Source: Persephonella atlantica (lineage in GTDB: Bacteria; Aquificota; Aquificia; Aquificales; Hydrogenothermaceae). Taken from it: a DNA stretch of 64,000 nt. Both the position numbers and the translations under genes were made by a program. The DNA lies in NCBI RefSeq assembly GCF_016617615.1, contig NZ_JAACYA010000001.1:124001-188000 (forward strand), in the 5' to 3' direction. Positions 9,922 to 19,187 of this stretch are shown piece after piece (position 1 is the first letter of the stretch; every line of letters starts with the position of its first letter). The notes beneath the pieces were generated by a model, which saw only the letters and a list, made by a program, of their open reading frames with translations, did no database searches and was not told the origin of the DNA.

Positions 9922-12755
9922 CTATCCTCCTCTATATTATTGATATCTATGTTCATTGCTTTCAACTGCTCCATACATCTGTCGCACACAGGCTGTCCGC
10001 CCTTTCCAACAGATACGTCATAAATCCAGCATCTGGGACATTTTTCTCCATCTGCTTTTCTTACTGCCACTTTAATTCCGTTTTCATCCTCTACTACCAC
10101 ATCCCCTTCTCTGCTTTCTCCCATTTCAACCTGGGAAACAGTAAAGAAAAATTTAATCCAGTCTATACGTTCTTCAACAATTTTTCTATATTTCTCAGGA
10201 AGCGATAGAACAACTTTTGCCTCATAAGGATGTCTTATTATGTCTGATTTTCTTGCTTCTTCTAATCCTTTAAGAACAACTTCTCTCACAGTTAAAAGAT
10301 CTGCATAGATCTCCTCAAGATCCCTGTTCACAAAATCAAGTTCCACTACCGGCATCTCTTCTAAATGGATGCTCTCCTTCACTTTTTTATCAAGCTCCTT
10401 CACATGACCCCATATCTCCTCCATAGTAAAGGAAAGAACAGGTGCAAGGAGCTTTGAAAGTGATGTGAGAAGTATATAGAGCACAGTTTGTGCAGACCTT
10501 CTCTCCAAAGAATTGGGAGCATATACATACAGTCTGTCTTTTAGAATGTCCAGATATACTGCAGAAAGGTCAACAATCATAAATCTTTTTATCTCGTGGT
10601 ATATCCTGTGAAATCTGTAACTGCTGTATGCATCGTGTGCTCTGTCTATAATCCTCTGGAGTTTTGACAGCATCCATCTGTCTATCTCAAGAAGATTTTC
10701 ATAAGAAACACTGTCTTTCTCTGGATTAAAATCGTACAGATTTCCGAGGAAGTATCTGAATGTGTTTCTTATTTTTCTGTAATCGTCTGCTATACTTTTC
10801 AGAAGATTCATACCTATTTTTATGTCTTCTGTGTAATCTTCAGAAACAACCCACAGTCTGAGGATATCTGCTCCGTACTGTTTTATTACTTTCTCTGGGG
10901 CTATCACATTCCCAAGGGATTTTGACATTTTCCTTCCGGCTTCGTCCAATATAAAGCCGTGTGTCAGAACGCTGTCGTAAGGAGCTCTTCCATAAGAAGC
11001 AGTGCTCTCAAGTAGAGAAGACTGAAACCATCCTCTGTGCTGGTCTGAACCTTCTAAATACATATCAGCAGGCCATCTGAGTTCTTCCCAGAAACCTGAC
11101 TTTAAAACTGAAGCATGGGAAACCCCTGAGTCAAACCATACATCAAGTATGTCCTCCTCCTTCTCAAACTCCTCGGAGCTACATTTTGGACATTTATAAC
11201 CTTCAGGGAGAAGTTCTTTAGCATCTTTCTCAAACCAGATATCTGCACCAAATGGATTGTTTTCAACAAGTTGGGCTACATGTTCAAATACATTTTTATC
11301 TTTTATTATCTCTCCACATTTTCTGCAGTAAAAAACGGCAATAGGAACTCCCCAGCTTCTCTGTCTTGATATACACCAGTCTGGTCTGTTTTCAACCATT
11401 GATTTTATTCTGTTTTCTCCCCAGTGGGGAATCCATTTAACCCTTTCTATCTCTTTTATAGCTTCTCCTCTCAGTGTATTTCCACTGCTGAGAACTGCAT
11501 CCATTGATATGAACCACTGGGGTGTTGCTCTGAATATAACAGGGTTTTTACATCTCCAGCAGTGGGGGTAAGAGTGCTCAACTGTTTCGTGGTGTAGCAG
11601 TGCTCCAATCTCTTTTAACTTTTCTACTATCAGACTGTTTGCATCAAACACCCTAACACCCTGAATAAACTCGGGAGCTTCCTCCGTAAATCTTCCCTCA
11701 TCATCTACAGGAGCAAAAGGCTCAACACCATAGCGCTGACCAATTATATAGTCTTCCTGACCGTGTCCTGGAGCCATATGAACAAGACCTGTTCCTGTAG
11801 AAAGCTCAACAAACTCTGAAAGATATATCTTTGAAACTCTATCTATAAAAGGATGCCTGTACTCAAGGAACTCAAGCTCCCTTCCCTTTACAGTTTTTAC
11901 AACTTCACCGTTTATACCTGTTTTTTCTCTAAAACTTTCTAAAAGCTCCTGTGCAACAATGTAAACCCTATCCCCTGACTTGAAAAAAACATAATCAAAA
12001 TCAGGATTAACCATAATCCCGAGGTTTGCAGGAAGTGTCCATGGTGTTGTTGTCCATATAACAGGATAGATCTTTTCTTTTATTCCAAAGGGGTGGTCGA
12101 TAAGTTCAAAAACAACGTATATGGAAGGGTCCTTTTTGTTTTTGTATTCAACTTCTGCCTCAGCTTCTGCTGTTTTGTCGTATATACACCAGTAAACAGG
12201 TTTTTTCCCTCTGTACGCTATTCCAGCATTGAATATCTTTCCCAGTTCCCTTATCTCCTGCGCCTGATATGAAGGTCTCATTGTAAGGTAAGGCTTTTCC
12301 CAGTTTCCTATAATACCAAGTCTTATAAACTCCTCTTTCTGAATCTGAACAAATTTTTCAGCATATTCTCTGCACAGCTTTCTAAACTGAGACTTTGACA
12401 GCTCTTCCTTCTTCTTTTTCTGACTTTTTAGCTGTTTCTCAACCTGCTGTTCTATAGGCAGTCCATGACAGTCCCAGCCTGGAACAAATGGAGCATCTTT
12501 ACCTTTCATAGATTCATACTTTACTAATATGTCTTTCAGTATCTTGTTCAGAGCATGTCCCAGGTGAATGTGCCCATTTGCATAAGGGGGACCATCATGG
12601 AGAATGTATTTCTCTCTACCTTTTCTCTCCTCTCTTAATCTATCATACAGTTTTATCTCTTCCCACTTTTTTAAAATCTCTGGTTCTCTTTTTGGTAGAT
12701 TCCCTTTCATAGGAAAACTGGTTTTCGGCAGATTCAATGTATCCTTCCAGTCCAA
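9918..12755 (-). CDS. ileS: Isoleucyl-tRNA synthetase
   Basis: The enzyme charges tRNA-Ile. It has the class I signatures HIHLGHA (HIGH) and KMSKS, the editing-domain motif WTTTPWTLPAN, and a C-terminal zinc finger (CPRCW and CDRCM). An ATG at 12773 has no ribosome site, whereas a TTG at 12755 lies eight bases after GGAGG and yields DWKDTLNLPKTSFPM, which matches how family members begin; the TTG is therefore preferred, giving 945 residues. No T-box leader is visible. The end overlaps hup. Confidence 0.95.
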   Translation of the reverse strand: MDWKDTLNLPKTSFPMKGNLPKREPEILKKWEEIKLYDRLREERKGREKYILHDGPPYANGHIHLGHALNKILKDILVKYESMKGKDAPFVPGWDCHGLPIEQQVEKQLKSQKKKKEELSKSQFRKLCREYAEKFVQIQKEEFIRLGIIGNWEKPYLTMRPSYQAQEIRELGKIFNAGIAYRGKKPVYWCIYDKTAEAEAEVEYKNKKDPSIYVVFELIDHPFGIKEKIYPVIWTTTPWTLPANLGIMVNPDFDYVFFKSGDRVYIVAQELLESFREKTGINGEVVKTVKGRELEFLEYRHPFIDRVSKIYLSEFVELSTGTGLVHMAPGHGQEDYIIGQRYGVEPFAPVDDEGRFTEEAPEFIQGVRVFDANSLIVEKLKEIGALLHHETVEHSYPHCWRCKNPVIFRATPQWFISMDAVLSSGNTLRGEAIKEIERVKWIPHWGENRIKSMVENRPDWCISRQRSWGVPIAVFYCRKCGEIIKDKNVFEHVAQLVENNPFGADIWFEKDAKELLPEGYKCPKCSSEEFEKEEDILDVWFDSGVSHASVLKSGFWEELRWPADMYLEGSDQHRGWFQSSLLESTASYGRAPYDSVLTHGFILDEAGRKMSKSLGNVIAPEKVIKQYGADILRLWVVSEDYTEDIKIGMNLLKSIADDYRKIRNTFRYFLGNLYDFNPEKDSVSYENLLEIDRWMLSKLQRIIDRAHDAYSSYRFHRIYHEIKRFMIVDLSAVYLDILKDRLYVYAPNSLERRSAQTVLYILLTSLSKLLAPVLSFTMEEIWGHVKELDKKVKESIHLEEMPVVELDFVNRDLEEIYADLLTVREVVLKGLEEARKSDIIRHPYEAKVVLSLPEKYRKIVEERIDWIKFFFTVSQVEMGESREGDVVVEDENGIKVAVRKADGEKCPRCWIYDVSVGKGGQPVCDRCMEQLKAMNIDINNIEEDR

Positions 12756-12869
12756 CAGATCAACCTCCAGCATTTTTAGGAAATAATATTATAAGTCATT
12801 ATCAGAGCTTAATCATGCTTTCCGAATAGAGTATAATTTTACAGAATAATAAAATTTAGGGGTCTGAAA

Positions 12870-13334
12870 TTGAAGAGGTTAGCTGTTTTATTTTTCATTC
12901 TGTTTTCAACGCTATCTTTTGGGCAGACGGAAGATAGTACACAAAATCTGACATTTGAGCAGATAAAAGATGATAGCTGGATGGATGGTGCATTTCTGAT
13001 CAAAAGGTTTAACTTCCTGCCTGCACTGCAGGAAAATGCAGGTACCTTAGGGCTTACAGAGGAGCAGAAAAAGATAATAAACAGTTTCTACAACAAATAC
13101 TACGACAGGATGGTTGAACTGGCAAAATCTGTACAGGAGAAGGAAAAACAACTACAGGAACTGGTTATAAATGGGGGAGATTCAAAAAAAATAAAAGAAC
13201 TTATTGTGGAGATAGCAAAAGAAAAGGCAGAACTGACAGTTTACAACATAAAAGAGGTAAGAACACTCCAGAGTGCTCTTACAAAGGAGCAGTTTGAAAA
13301 GCTGAAAAATCTTGCAAATCAGCGCATTATTTAA
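12870..13334 (+). CDS. Spy/CpxP-like periplasmic protein
   Basis: A TTG start eight bases after AGGGG opens an N-terminal signal peptide (cleavage after about 18, SFG-QT). The mature part is helical and carries the LTxxQ signature twice, LTEEQ at 62-66 and LTKEQ at 137-141, exactly as in Spy and CpxP. Such proteins are ATP-independent periplasmic chaperones or envelope-stress and metal-stress modulators. It is the first gene of an efflux operon and abuts tolC with no gap, so it may sense or buffer the substrate of that exporter. Confidence 0.75.
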   Translation: MKRLAVLFFILFSTLSFGQTEDSTQNLTFEQIKDDSWMDGAFLIKRFNFLPALQENAGTLGLTEEQKKIINSFYNKYYDRMVELAKSVQEKEKQLQELVINGGDSKKIKELIVEIAKEKAELTVYNIKEVRTLQSALTKEQFEKLKNLANQRII

Positions 13335-14597
13335 ATGAAAAAAGCTATCTTTCTTTTTTTTCTGCTTTTTAATACGTCTTTTGGGCTCTCCCTTGACAAA
13401 GCTATAAATCTATCACTGAAAAATCATCCTTATCTAAAACAGCAAAAATCCTATCTTTTTTCCTCAAGATACGACTATTACTCAACATTTGGAAATTTTT
13501 TTCCATCTGTAACCCTGAACTTCAGCTACGCAAAATTTATGGATGTATACCCCTCTGATTACTTCTCAAGGGGACTGTCCCTTAACATAAACTGGACTAT
13601 ATACAGCTCTGGTCAGAACATCCTGCTTAACAGAATCAAGGAAAAACTTTTTAGAGCAAACCAGGAAAGTTACAGGGAAGACGTTCTGGATGTCATATAT
13701 CAGGTAAAAAAAGCTTACTACACTGCAGTAGCAAAAAGAGAGATATGGAAGGTAAGAAAGTTTCAACTGAAAGCTGCAGAAAAAAACTACCAGATGGCAA
13801 GGAAAAAACTGAAACTGGGACTGGTTACAAAAGCAGACTACCTGCAGGCAAAGGTAAGACTGGAAAATGTAAGATACAGTCTCTTAAATGCAGAAAACGA
13901 TTTCAGAAAATCTTTGGCAGAGCTCTGCAGTCTTATAGGATACCCTCTAAGCTGTGAAGTAAAATTAGATACATCTGTACTGGACAATCTGGGAGAGAGC
14001 AGTATTCCATCCTTTGAAAAGTTAGAAAAAATTGCCTTCAACAGACCTGTTTTCAGACAGTATAGATACGAGATAAAGTCTGCAAAACTTCAGTCTATTC
14101 AGGCACTTTCAACCTTTACTCCTTCCGTTTTTGTCAGCTACTCATTAAACAGGGATTACAGCTCAATATCCGGCAGTTCAGACAGCTACTCCATCCTGAG
14201 ATTCGGTCTGTCATGGACAATTTTTGAGGGATTGAAAAGGTACTACAGCTATCTGTCAGCAAAGGAAAATGAGAGATTTTACAGGTATAGATTGAAGGAA
14301 CTCAAAAGACAGATAAAACTCAGTCTGTACAATCTCTATCTTGATCTTAAAACCTCATACAAAAATCTGAAAGTATCAAAAGAGCTTTTAAAGCAAGCCG
14401 AGGAAAACTACAGACAGGCTCTTGGAGAGTATAGAGTGGGAAAGGGTGATATAATCTCATTGGTTACTGCAGAAAGCTCCCTTGCTTCAGCTCACGAAAC
14501 GTACATAAACTCCCTTCTTAACATAGCAGTTACAAAATCTGTTCTTGAAAGGGAGATGGGGATAAAATCACTCCCTCTGGAAGGTAAAAAGCAATGA
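13335..14597 (+). CDS. TolC-family outer membrane efflux channel
   Basis: The protein has a signal peptide (about 1-17) and two homologous halves of long helices with strands, as expected for TolC: LSLDKAINLSLKNHP at the N-terminus, and a second copy around residues 200-400 ending with the typical YRVGKGDIISLVTAESSLASA. Length (420 residues) is normal for the family. It forms the trimeric outer-membrane exit duct for the adaptor and ATPase encoded just downstream. The ATG follows the TAA of the preceding gene directly. Confidence 0.9.
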   Translation: MKKAIFLFFLLFNTSFGLSLDKAINLSLKNHPYLKQQKSYLFSSRYDYYSTFGNFFPSVTLNFSYAKFMDVYPSDYFSRGLSLNINWTIYSSGQNILLNRIKEKLFRANQESYREDVLDVIYQVKKAYYTAVAKREIWKVRKFQLKAAEKNYQMARKKLKLGLVTKADYLQAKVRLENVRYSLLNAENDFRKSLAELCSLIGYPLSCEVKLDTSVLDNLGESSIPSFEKLEKIAFNRPVFRQYRYEIKSAKLQSIQALSTFTPSVFVSYSLNRDYSSISGSSDSYSILRFGLSWTIFEGLKRYYSYLSAKENERFYRYRLKELKRQIKLSLYNLYLDLKTSYKNLKVSKELLKQAEENYRQALGEYRVGKGDIISLVTAESSLASAHETYINSLLNIAVTKSVLEREMGIKSLPLEGKKQ

Positions 14598-15826
14598 AGA
14601 AAATACTGTTTCTCACATCAACTGCAATACTGGCTGTTATGGCTTCTTTCTATTTTTTTAAGATAAAAGAAGAAAAAAAAGAGAAGATTAAGGTTTTTGA
14701 AACACAGAAGGTAAAAAGAGGAGAAATTAAAAACATTATAAACGCAACAGCCATTGTAAAAACAAGAGTTAATGCCTATCTGAAGATAGGAACAAGAACA
14801 ACAGGGCTTGTCCAGAAAATGTTCATAGATATTGGAGATTACGTCAAGAAAGGACAGCTGATAGCCATTATAGACCAGAGAGAGTTCAAAAAGAACATTG
14901 AGAAAATAAAACAGCAACTAAAAAAGGCAGAGGACAAGTTATTCCAGATAGAAAAGGTTTATCCTTTGAAGATATCAGAGGCAGAAAAAAACTACCAGTC
15001 AGCAAAAGCTGAGTATGAGTATGCACAGTGGAAGTACAGTAGAGAAAAGGAGCTTCTAAAGGAAGAATTTACAACAAAAGAAAGTTTTGAAGCAGCAAAG
15101 AGACAGCTAAAGTTCCAGAAAGCAAAGATGGAACTTGCAGAAAAAACGCTGGAAAGATTGAAGGCTGAGTATGAAACAGAGAAAAGACTGGCACAGGATG
15201 ACATAAACATACTGAAAAAAGAGCTTCAGAAAGAAAAAATCCGTCTGTCATACACTGAGATTTACTCTCCTATTGATGGTATTGTATCAAACGTTGTAGC
15301 GAGAGAGGGAGAAACTCTTGTTGCAGGTCTTCAGGCTGGCGAACTTGTTACAATACTCAGACCTGATAGATTGGAGATACAGATATTCGTCGATGAAACA
15401 GATATCGGACAGATAAAAACAGGTCAGGAAGTTTACTACAATGTAGATGCATACCCTGATAAAGTGTTCAAAGGAACGATAACAAAGATATATCCGGAAC
15501 CTGTAGTAAAACAGAACATCGTTTACTATCTTGCCATTGTTCCTGTAAAAAGGGAGTATGCAAAATTTTTGAGGCCTGAGATGACCGTATATACAAAAAT
15601 AATAGCTGGCATAAAGAAAAATGCCATAATTATCCCCAACTCTGCAGTAAGATTTGAGCAGGGAAAACAGTTTGTCTTTGTGGTAAAAGATGGGAAAGTG
15701 GAAAAGAGATTCATAAAAACAGGATGGATAGATGAAAAGCAGACAGAGGTAGTTGAGGGACTGAAAGAAGGTGAGATTATAGCAATAAAATTTAAAGCAC
15801 CTGTGAAAACAAAGGTTTTCAAATGA
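14594..15826 (+). CDS. MacA/HlyD-family periplasmic adaptor
   Basis: The 410-residue protein has an N-terminal membrane anchor (about 4-22), a lipoyl half-motif (VQKMFIDIGDYVKKGQ), a long coiled-coil hairpin (about 95-215, dense in Lys, Glu, Gln), the second lipoyl half (SPIDGIVSNVVAREGETLVAG), and beta-barrel and membrane-proximal domains. This is the MacA-type tripartite adaptor layout. Both ends overlap the neighbours by four bases (tolC before, ATPase after), showing one operon. It should bridge an inner-membrane transporter and TolC. Confidence 0.9.
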   Translation: MKKILFLTSTAILAVMASFYFFKIKEEKKEKIKVFETQKVKRGEIKNIINATAIVKTRVNAYLKIGTRTTGLVQKMFIDIGDYVKKGQLIAIIDQREFKKNIEKIKQQLKKAEDKLFQIEKVYPLKISEAEKNYQSAKAEYEYAQWKYSREKELLKEEFTTKESFEAAKRQLKFQKAKMELAEKTLERLKAEYETEKRLAQDDINILKKELQKEKIRLSYTEIYSPIDGIVSNVVAREGETLVAGLQAGELVTILRPDRLEIQIFVDETDIGQIKTGQEVYYNVDAYPDKVFKGTITKIYPEPVVKQNIVYYLAIVPVKREYAKFLRPEMTVYTKIIAGIKKNAIIIPNSAVRFEQGKQFVFVVKDGKVEKRFIKTGWIDEKQTEVVEGLKEGEIIAIKFKAPVKTKVFK

Positions 15827-16494
15827 AAGAGATAATAAGACTGGAAAATATAACAAAGGTCTATGAAACAGCAGGAATAAAAACGAAAGCTCTGAGAGGA
15901 ATTAATCTCACCGTTTATGAAGGAGAGTTTATAGCTATAATGGGAGCTTCAGGCTCAGGGAAAACAACGCTGATGAATATTATAGGCTGTCTGGATACCC
16001 CCACTTCAGGCAGATACTACCTCTTAGGTAAAGATGTTTCACAGTTAAATGACGACCAGCTCTCCCAGATAAGAAACGAGTACATAGGTTTTGTTTTTCA
16101 GCAGTTTTTTCTCATACCATATCTAACAGCTTATGAGAACATACTGGTTCCCGCCCTATACTCAAAGAACAGATTCTCCCAGAAAGAAAAAAGGGCTGAA
16201 GAAATACTTGATATGCTCGGACTGTCTGACAAAAAAAATAACAAACCTTCTCAGCTTTCTGGAGGACAACAGCAGAGAGTCGCTATAGGGAGAGCTCTGA
16301 TTAATGATCCACAGCTTGTACTTGCTGATGAACCAACGGGAGCTTTAGACAGCAAAACAGCAAAAGAGATTATGAATATTTTTGTACAGCTAAACAGAAA
16401 GGGAAGAACCATTATTCTTATCACCCATGATCCAGAGATTGCATCTTACGCCCACAGGACAGTAAAGATATCCGATGGACAGATTACAACATAG
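15823..16494 (+). CDS. MacB/LolD-type ABC transporter ATPase (no permease domain)
   Basis: All ABC motifs are present: Walker A GASGSGKTTL, the MacB-like follow-on MNIIGCLDTPTSGRY, signature LSGGQQQRV, Walker B LVLADEP, and the H-loop ITHDPE. Sequence ends at 223 residues, the size of the ATPase domain alone, while MacB carries a FtsX-type permease in the same chain. The next gene is a PpiD-like protein, so no permease is encoded in this operon. The partner may lie elsewhere in the genome. Confidence 0.9.
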   Translation: MKEIIRLENITKVYETAGIKTKALRGINLTVYEGEFIAIMGASGSGKTTLMNIIGCLDTPTSGRYYLLGKDVSQLNDDQLSQIRNEYIGFVFQQFFLIPYLTAYENILVPALYSKNRFSQKEKRAEEILDMLGLSDKKNNKPSQLSGGQQQRVAIGRALINDPQLVLADEPTGALDSKTAKEIMNIFVQLNRKGRTIILITHDPEIASYAHRTVKISDGQITT

Positions 16495-16542
16495 CAAAAA
16501 ATATCGTAAAATAATTATCTGAATTAAAAAAAGGGGAGATAG

Positions 16543-17928
16543 ATGTTCATAAACATTGGAAAATCCAGATGGATGAAGCTCATTCTTTTTATAACAACAT
16601 TTGCATTTGTTGGAACAGCATTCGTCGCACTTATTGTTTACAAACTATCAGGAAATATTCAGGGTATTGCACAGGTTAACGGTAAGGACATTCCCATGGC
16701 AGAGTTTTACTATCAGATGGGGCTGATAACAAGACAGATGCAGTCAGAAGGTATAGACACTGCCCCCTTAAAACAACAGATAAAGGCACAGGCATTAAGG
16801 AATGTGATACAGCAGGAACTTCTGTATCAGGAAGCCGAAAGAGAAGGTATAGTAGCAACAAGAGAAGAAGTAAAAGAGTATCTCCTTGATATAGACGCAT
16901 TTAAGGAAAAGGGGCATTTTTCTAAGGATAAATACCTTGCATTTTTATCGCAGGTTAATCTCACACCAGCATTTTTCGAAGAAATCCTGAGAAAAGAGCT
17001 GTCCATCAGGCATCTGCTCACAATCCACAGAGCAGGATTTTACCTTACAGAAGACGAACTGGGCACTTACATAAACAAACAGCTTGCCAGGATTACAGGG
17101 GAGTACATACTGATAAAGCCTTCTCCTTATACACCAACAGAAAAGGAGATACAGGATTACTACCAGAAACATAGAAAAGAGTTTTCAGGTGAAAAAGGGA
17201 AACTGATCCATATATACCAGATAGATATAAAAAAACTTGGGCAGGAAAAAGCAGAGAAGGAAGCCCAGAAGCTGTACAGAAACCTTAAAGAAAATATCCC
17301 TGTATCAGAAACAGAAGGTGTAAAGAGGATATTTGAAGGAACAGTGTTTGAAAAAAACAGCAGATTAGATAAAAAGCTGCTAAAGGAGACAAAAAAACTA
17401 ACAGAAGATAAAAAAATAGCTCTTATATCTGAAGATGGATATTATTACATCATCCACTATATAAAAGAGGTTTCACAGCCTCTTCCACTGGAAAAAGTAA
17501 AAGAAAAGATAATCAGCAGTATAAAATCAGAAAAGGAAAAACAGTCTATCCAGAAAATACATAAAGAAGTGAACAACATACTGCAGACAGAAAAAAATCT
17601 TAAAAATATAGCCATTAACTACAGATCAAAAATAAATAAGATAAATAGAGAAACTATTCAAATGCTTGCTTCACAGCTTGGAATATCAATGGACAAGCTA
17701 TCTAAGCTTTTAAAATCAGGAAAGATTAACACCTTTGTAACATCTTCAGGTGTTGTTGTGATAAAAGTAAGTAAAGTGGAACCTCCAGATAAAAACAGAA
17801 AAGAAGAGATGGCCAAACTTCTCATGCCTATACTTACTCAGAGCAAGTACCAGACACTTGTACAGATGCTTATAGATAAACTACAGGAAGAAGCAGACAT
17901 AAAAGTAAACAGGAGGGTAATCCAGTAA
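16543..17928 (+). CDS. PpiD/SurA-like membrane-anchored periplasmic folding protein
   Basis: One N-terminal membrane helix (about 11-34) is followed by a SurA_N-type domain starting IAQVNGKDIPMAEFYYQM, as in PpiD. The middle part (about 190-310) occupies the place of the parvulin prolyl-isomerase domain but the family's characteristic motifs are hard to recognise, so catalytic activity is doubtful. The C-terminal half is helical and Lys-rich. PpiD-type proteins help newly exported proteins fold near the Sec translocon. It begins 48 bases after the ATPase gene behind GGGGAG, and the following TTG-start gene is two bases downstream. Confidence 0.7.
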   Translation: MFINIGKSRWMKLILFITTFAFVGTAFVALIVYKLSGNIQGIAQVNGKDIPMAEFYYQMGLITRQMQSEGIDTAPLKQQIKAQALRNVIQQELLYQEAEREGIVATREEVKEYLLDIDAFKEKGHFSKDKYLAFLSQVNLTPAFFEEILRKELSIRHLLTIHRAGFYLTEDELGTYINKQLARITGEYILIKPSPYTPTEKEIQDYYQKHRKEFSGEKGKLIHIYQIDIKKLGQEKAEKEAQKLYRNLKENIPVSETEGVKRIFEGTVFEKNSRLDKKLLKETKKLTEDKKIALISEDGYYYIIHYIKEVSQPLPLEKVKEKIISSIKSEKEKQSIQKIHKEVNNILQTEKNLKNIAINYRSKINKINRETIQMLASQLGISMDKLSKLLKSGKINTFVTSSGVVVIKVSKVEPPDKNRKEEMAKLLMPILTQSKYQTLVQMLIDKLQEEADIKVNRRVIQ

Positions 17929-17930
17929 AG

Positions 17931-18437
17931 TTGGAAAAAACCCCTTACGCTTATGAATTTTTATGGAAGCAGATAGAGAAGGGATACAGAGAAATAAGAA
18001 AAGAAAAATACAGAAATCTGATCAGTCAGTTTCTCTTTGATGAAGAAATCAGAAAGAAAGTCGAGAAACTGAAAGATAGATCAGGAAGAAATTACGAAGG
18101 AGGTCTCCTTGAAAAAACTGCTTCTGTAATTTCACTGGCTCTGTGTATGTATGATAACTATCCGGAGATTGATATAGACCTAATTCTATCTGGTATAATT
18201 CTGAGTTGTCTGTGTACCACTTTTCCAAAAAAAGAATGTTACGAAAAGATAAAAGAATATGAAGAACTCATTCCGTTTTTATTCAGAAAAAAAAGGAAAA
18301 AACCAACAGTTGAACTTACCGTTTACGATGGGATAATAAGGTTAGATAACAAAATATATATAAGACTGGAGAGGAGACGCGGGGAGAATAAAAAAGGAGA
18401 GGTTGGCAATGGTTCCAGAAGAAAGGAAGATTTTTGA
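17931..18437 (+). CDS. Degenerate HD-domain-like protein
   Basis: The segment YEGGLLEKTASVISLAL (55-71) and DIDLILSGIIL (81-91) closely follow the YhaM/HD-type hydrolase pattern HHAxxGGLLEHT...LLAGxLLHDIGK. However, the metal ligands are gone: the His-His pair is Gly52-Arg53, the next His is Lys62, and the His-Asp pair is Ser92-Cys93. It is probably a non-catalytic relative. The C-terminus is basic. The start is a TTG two bases after the upstream stop, with AGGAGG 14 bases before. Its end overlaps the start of the MBL-fold gene. Function unknown; the HD relation is inferred from pattern only. Confidence 0.5.
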   Translation: MEKTPYAYEFLWKQIEKGYREIRKEKYRNLISQFLFDEEIRKKVEKLKDRSGRNYEGGLLEKTASVISLALCMYDNYPEIDIDLILSGIILSCLCTTFPKKECYEKIKEYEELIPFLFRKKRKKPTVELTVYDGIIRLDNKIYIRLERRRGENKKGEVGNGSRRKEDF

Positions 18438-19185
18438 CAACGGTTCACATCAGAACATTTTACTTGAAGATTACGGTCATGGTGAGATGGTTCAGGCGAA
18501 TGTTCACTTTATCGTGGACAACGGTCAGGGAATGATACTTGATCCGGGGGGACACAAGGTCTTCAAACATCTTCTTTCTGAGATTGGAGGTCTTATAGGT
18601 ATTGACAACCTCAAGTACATATTCCTTTCCCATCAGGATCCGGACATTGTTGCTGCTGTCAATGGATGGCTTATGACAACAAAAGCCACAGCCCTTTCTT
18701 CTGTTTTGTGGATAAGATTTATACCACATTTTGGCGTTGATAAACTTGTGGTTAACAGAATAAAAGGTATCGGAGACGAAGGAACAATTATAAGACTTGG
18801 CTCCTCTGAACTTTACATACTACCTGCACACTTTATGCATGCTCCAGGAAACCTTCAGGTTTACGATCCTGTCTCAAAAATCCTGTACTCTGGAGACCTT
18901 GGGGCATCATTGGGGCAGGATTACATATATGTGGAAAACTTTGAGGAGCATATACAGTATATGGAAGGCTTTCACAGAAGATACATACCAACGTCAAAAA
19001 TACTGAAGGCGTGGCTGAAGATGGTAAGGCAGTTAGATATTGAAACTGTAGCTCCTCAGCATGGTGCAATAATAAAAGGCAGGGAAAACGTTAACAAGTT
19101 CTTTGACTGGCTTGAAGACCTTCAGTGTGGTATAGACATAATGGAGGATATTTATAAGATTCCGACAAACTCTTTTGAAGGTTAG
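18409..19185 (+). CDS. MBL-fold di-iron oxygen-binding protein (flavodiiron-type core)
   Basis: The 258-residue protein is the metallo-beta-lactamase half of flavodiiron proteins without the flavodoxin domain. Di-iron ligands are visible in order: H-x-D-x-D in LSHQDPDIVAA, His in LPAHFMHAPGN, Asp in YSGDLGA, His in APQHGAII. Stand-alone proteins of this kind (ODP) bind or reduce oxygen or nitric oxide. The ATG at 18409 sits nine bases after GGAG; a TTG at 18403 is too close to it. It overlaps the HD-like gene and is followed at two bases by rsmH. Confidence 0.82.
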   Translation: MVPEERKIFDNGSHQNILLEDYGHGEMVQANVHFIVDNGQGMILDPGGHKVFKHLLSEIGGLIGIDNLKYIFLSHQDPDIVAAVNGWLMTTKATALSSVLWIRFIPHFGVDKLVVNRIKGIGDEGTIIRLGSSELYILPAHFMHAPGNLQVYDPVSKILYSGDLGASLGQDYIYVENFEEHIQYMEGFHRRYIPTSKILKAWLKMVRQLDIETVAPQHGAIIKGRENVNKFFDWLEDLQCGIDIMEDIYKIPTNSFEG

Positions 19186-19187
19186 AC

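Noticed and set aside
15287-15856. Long antisense open frame over the MacA-like gene
   Set aside because: It is a shadow of a Lys/Glu-rich coding strand (Phe/Leu/Ser/Tyr rich), without ribosome site or family match.
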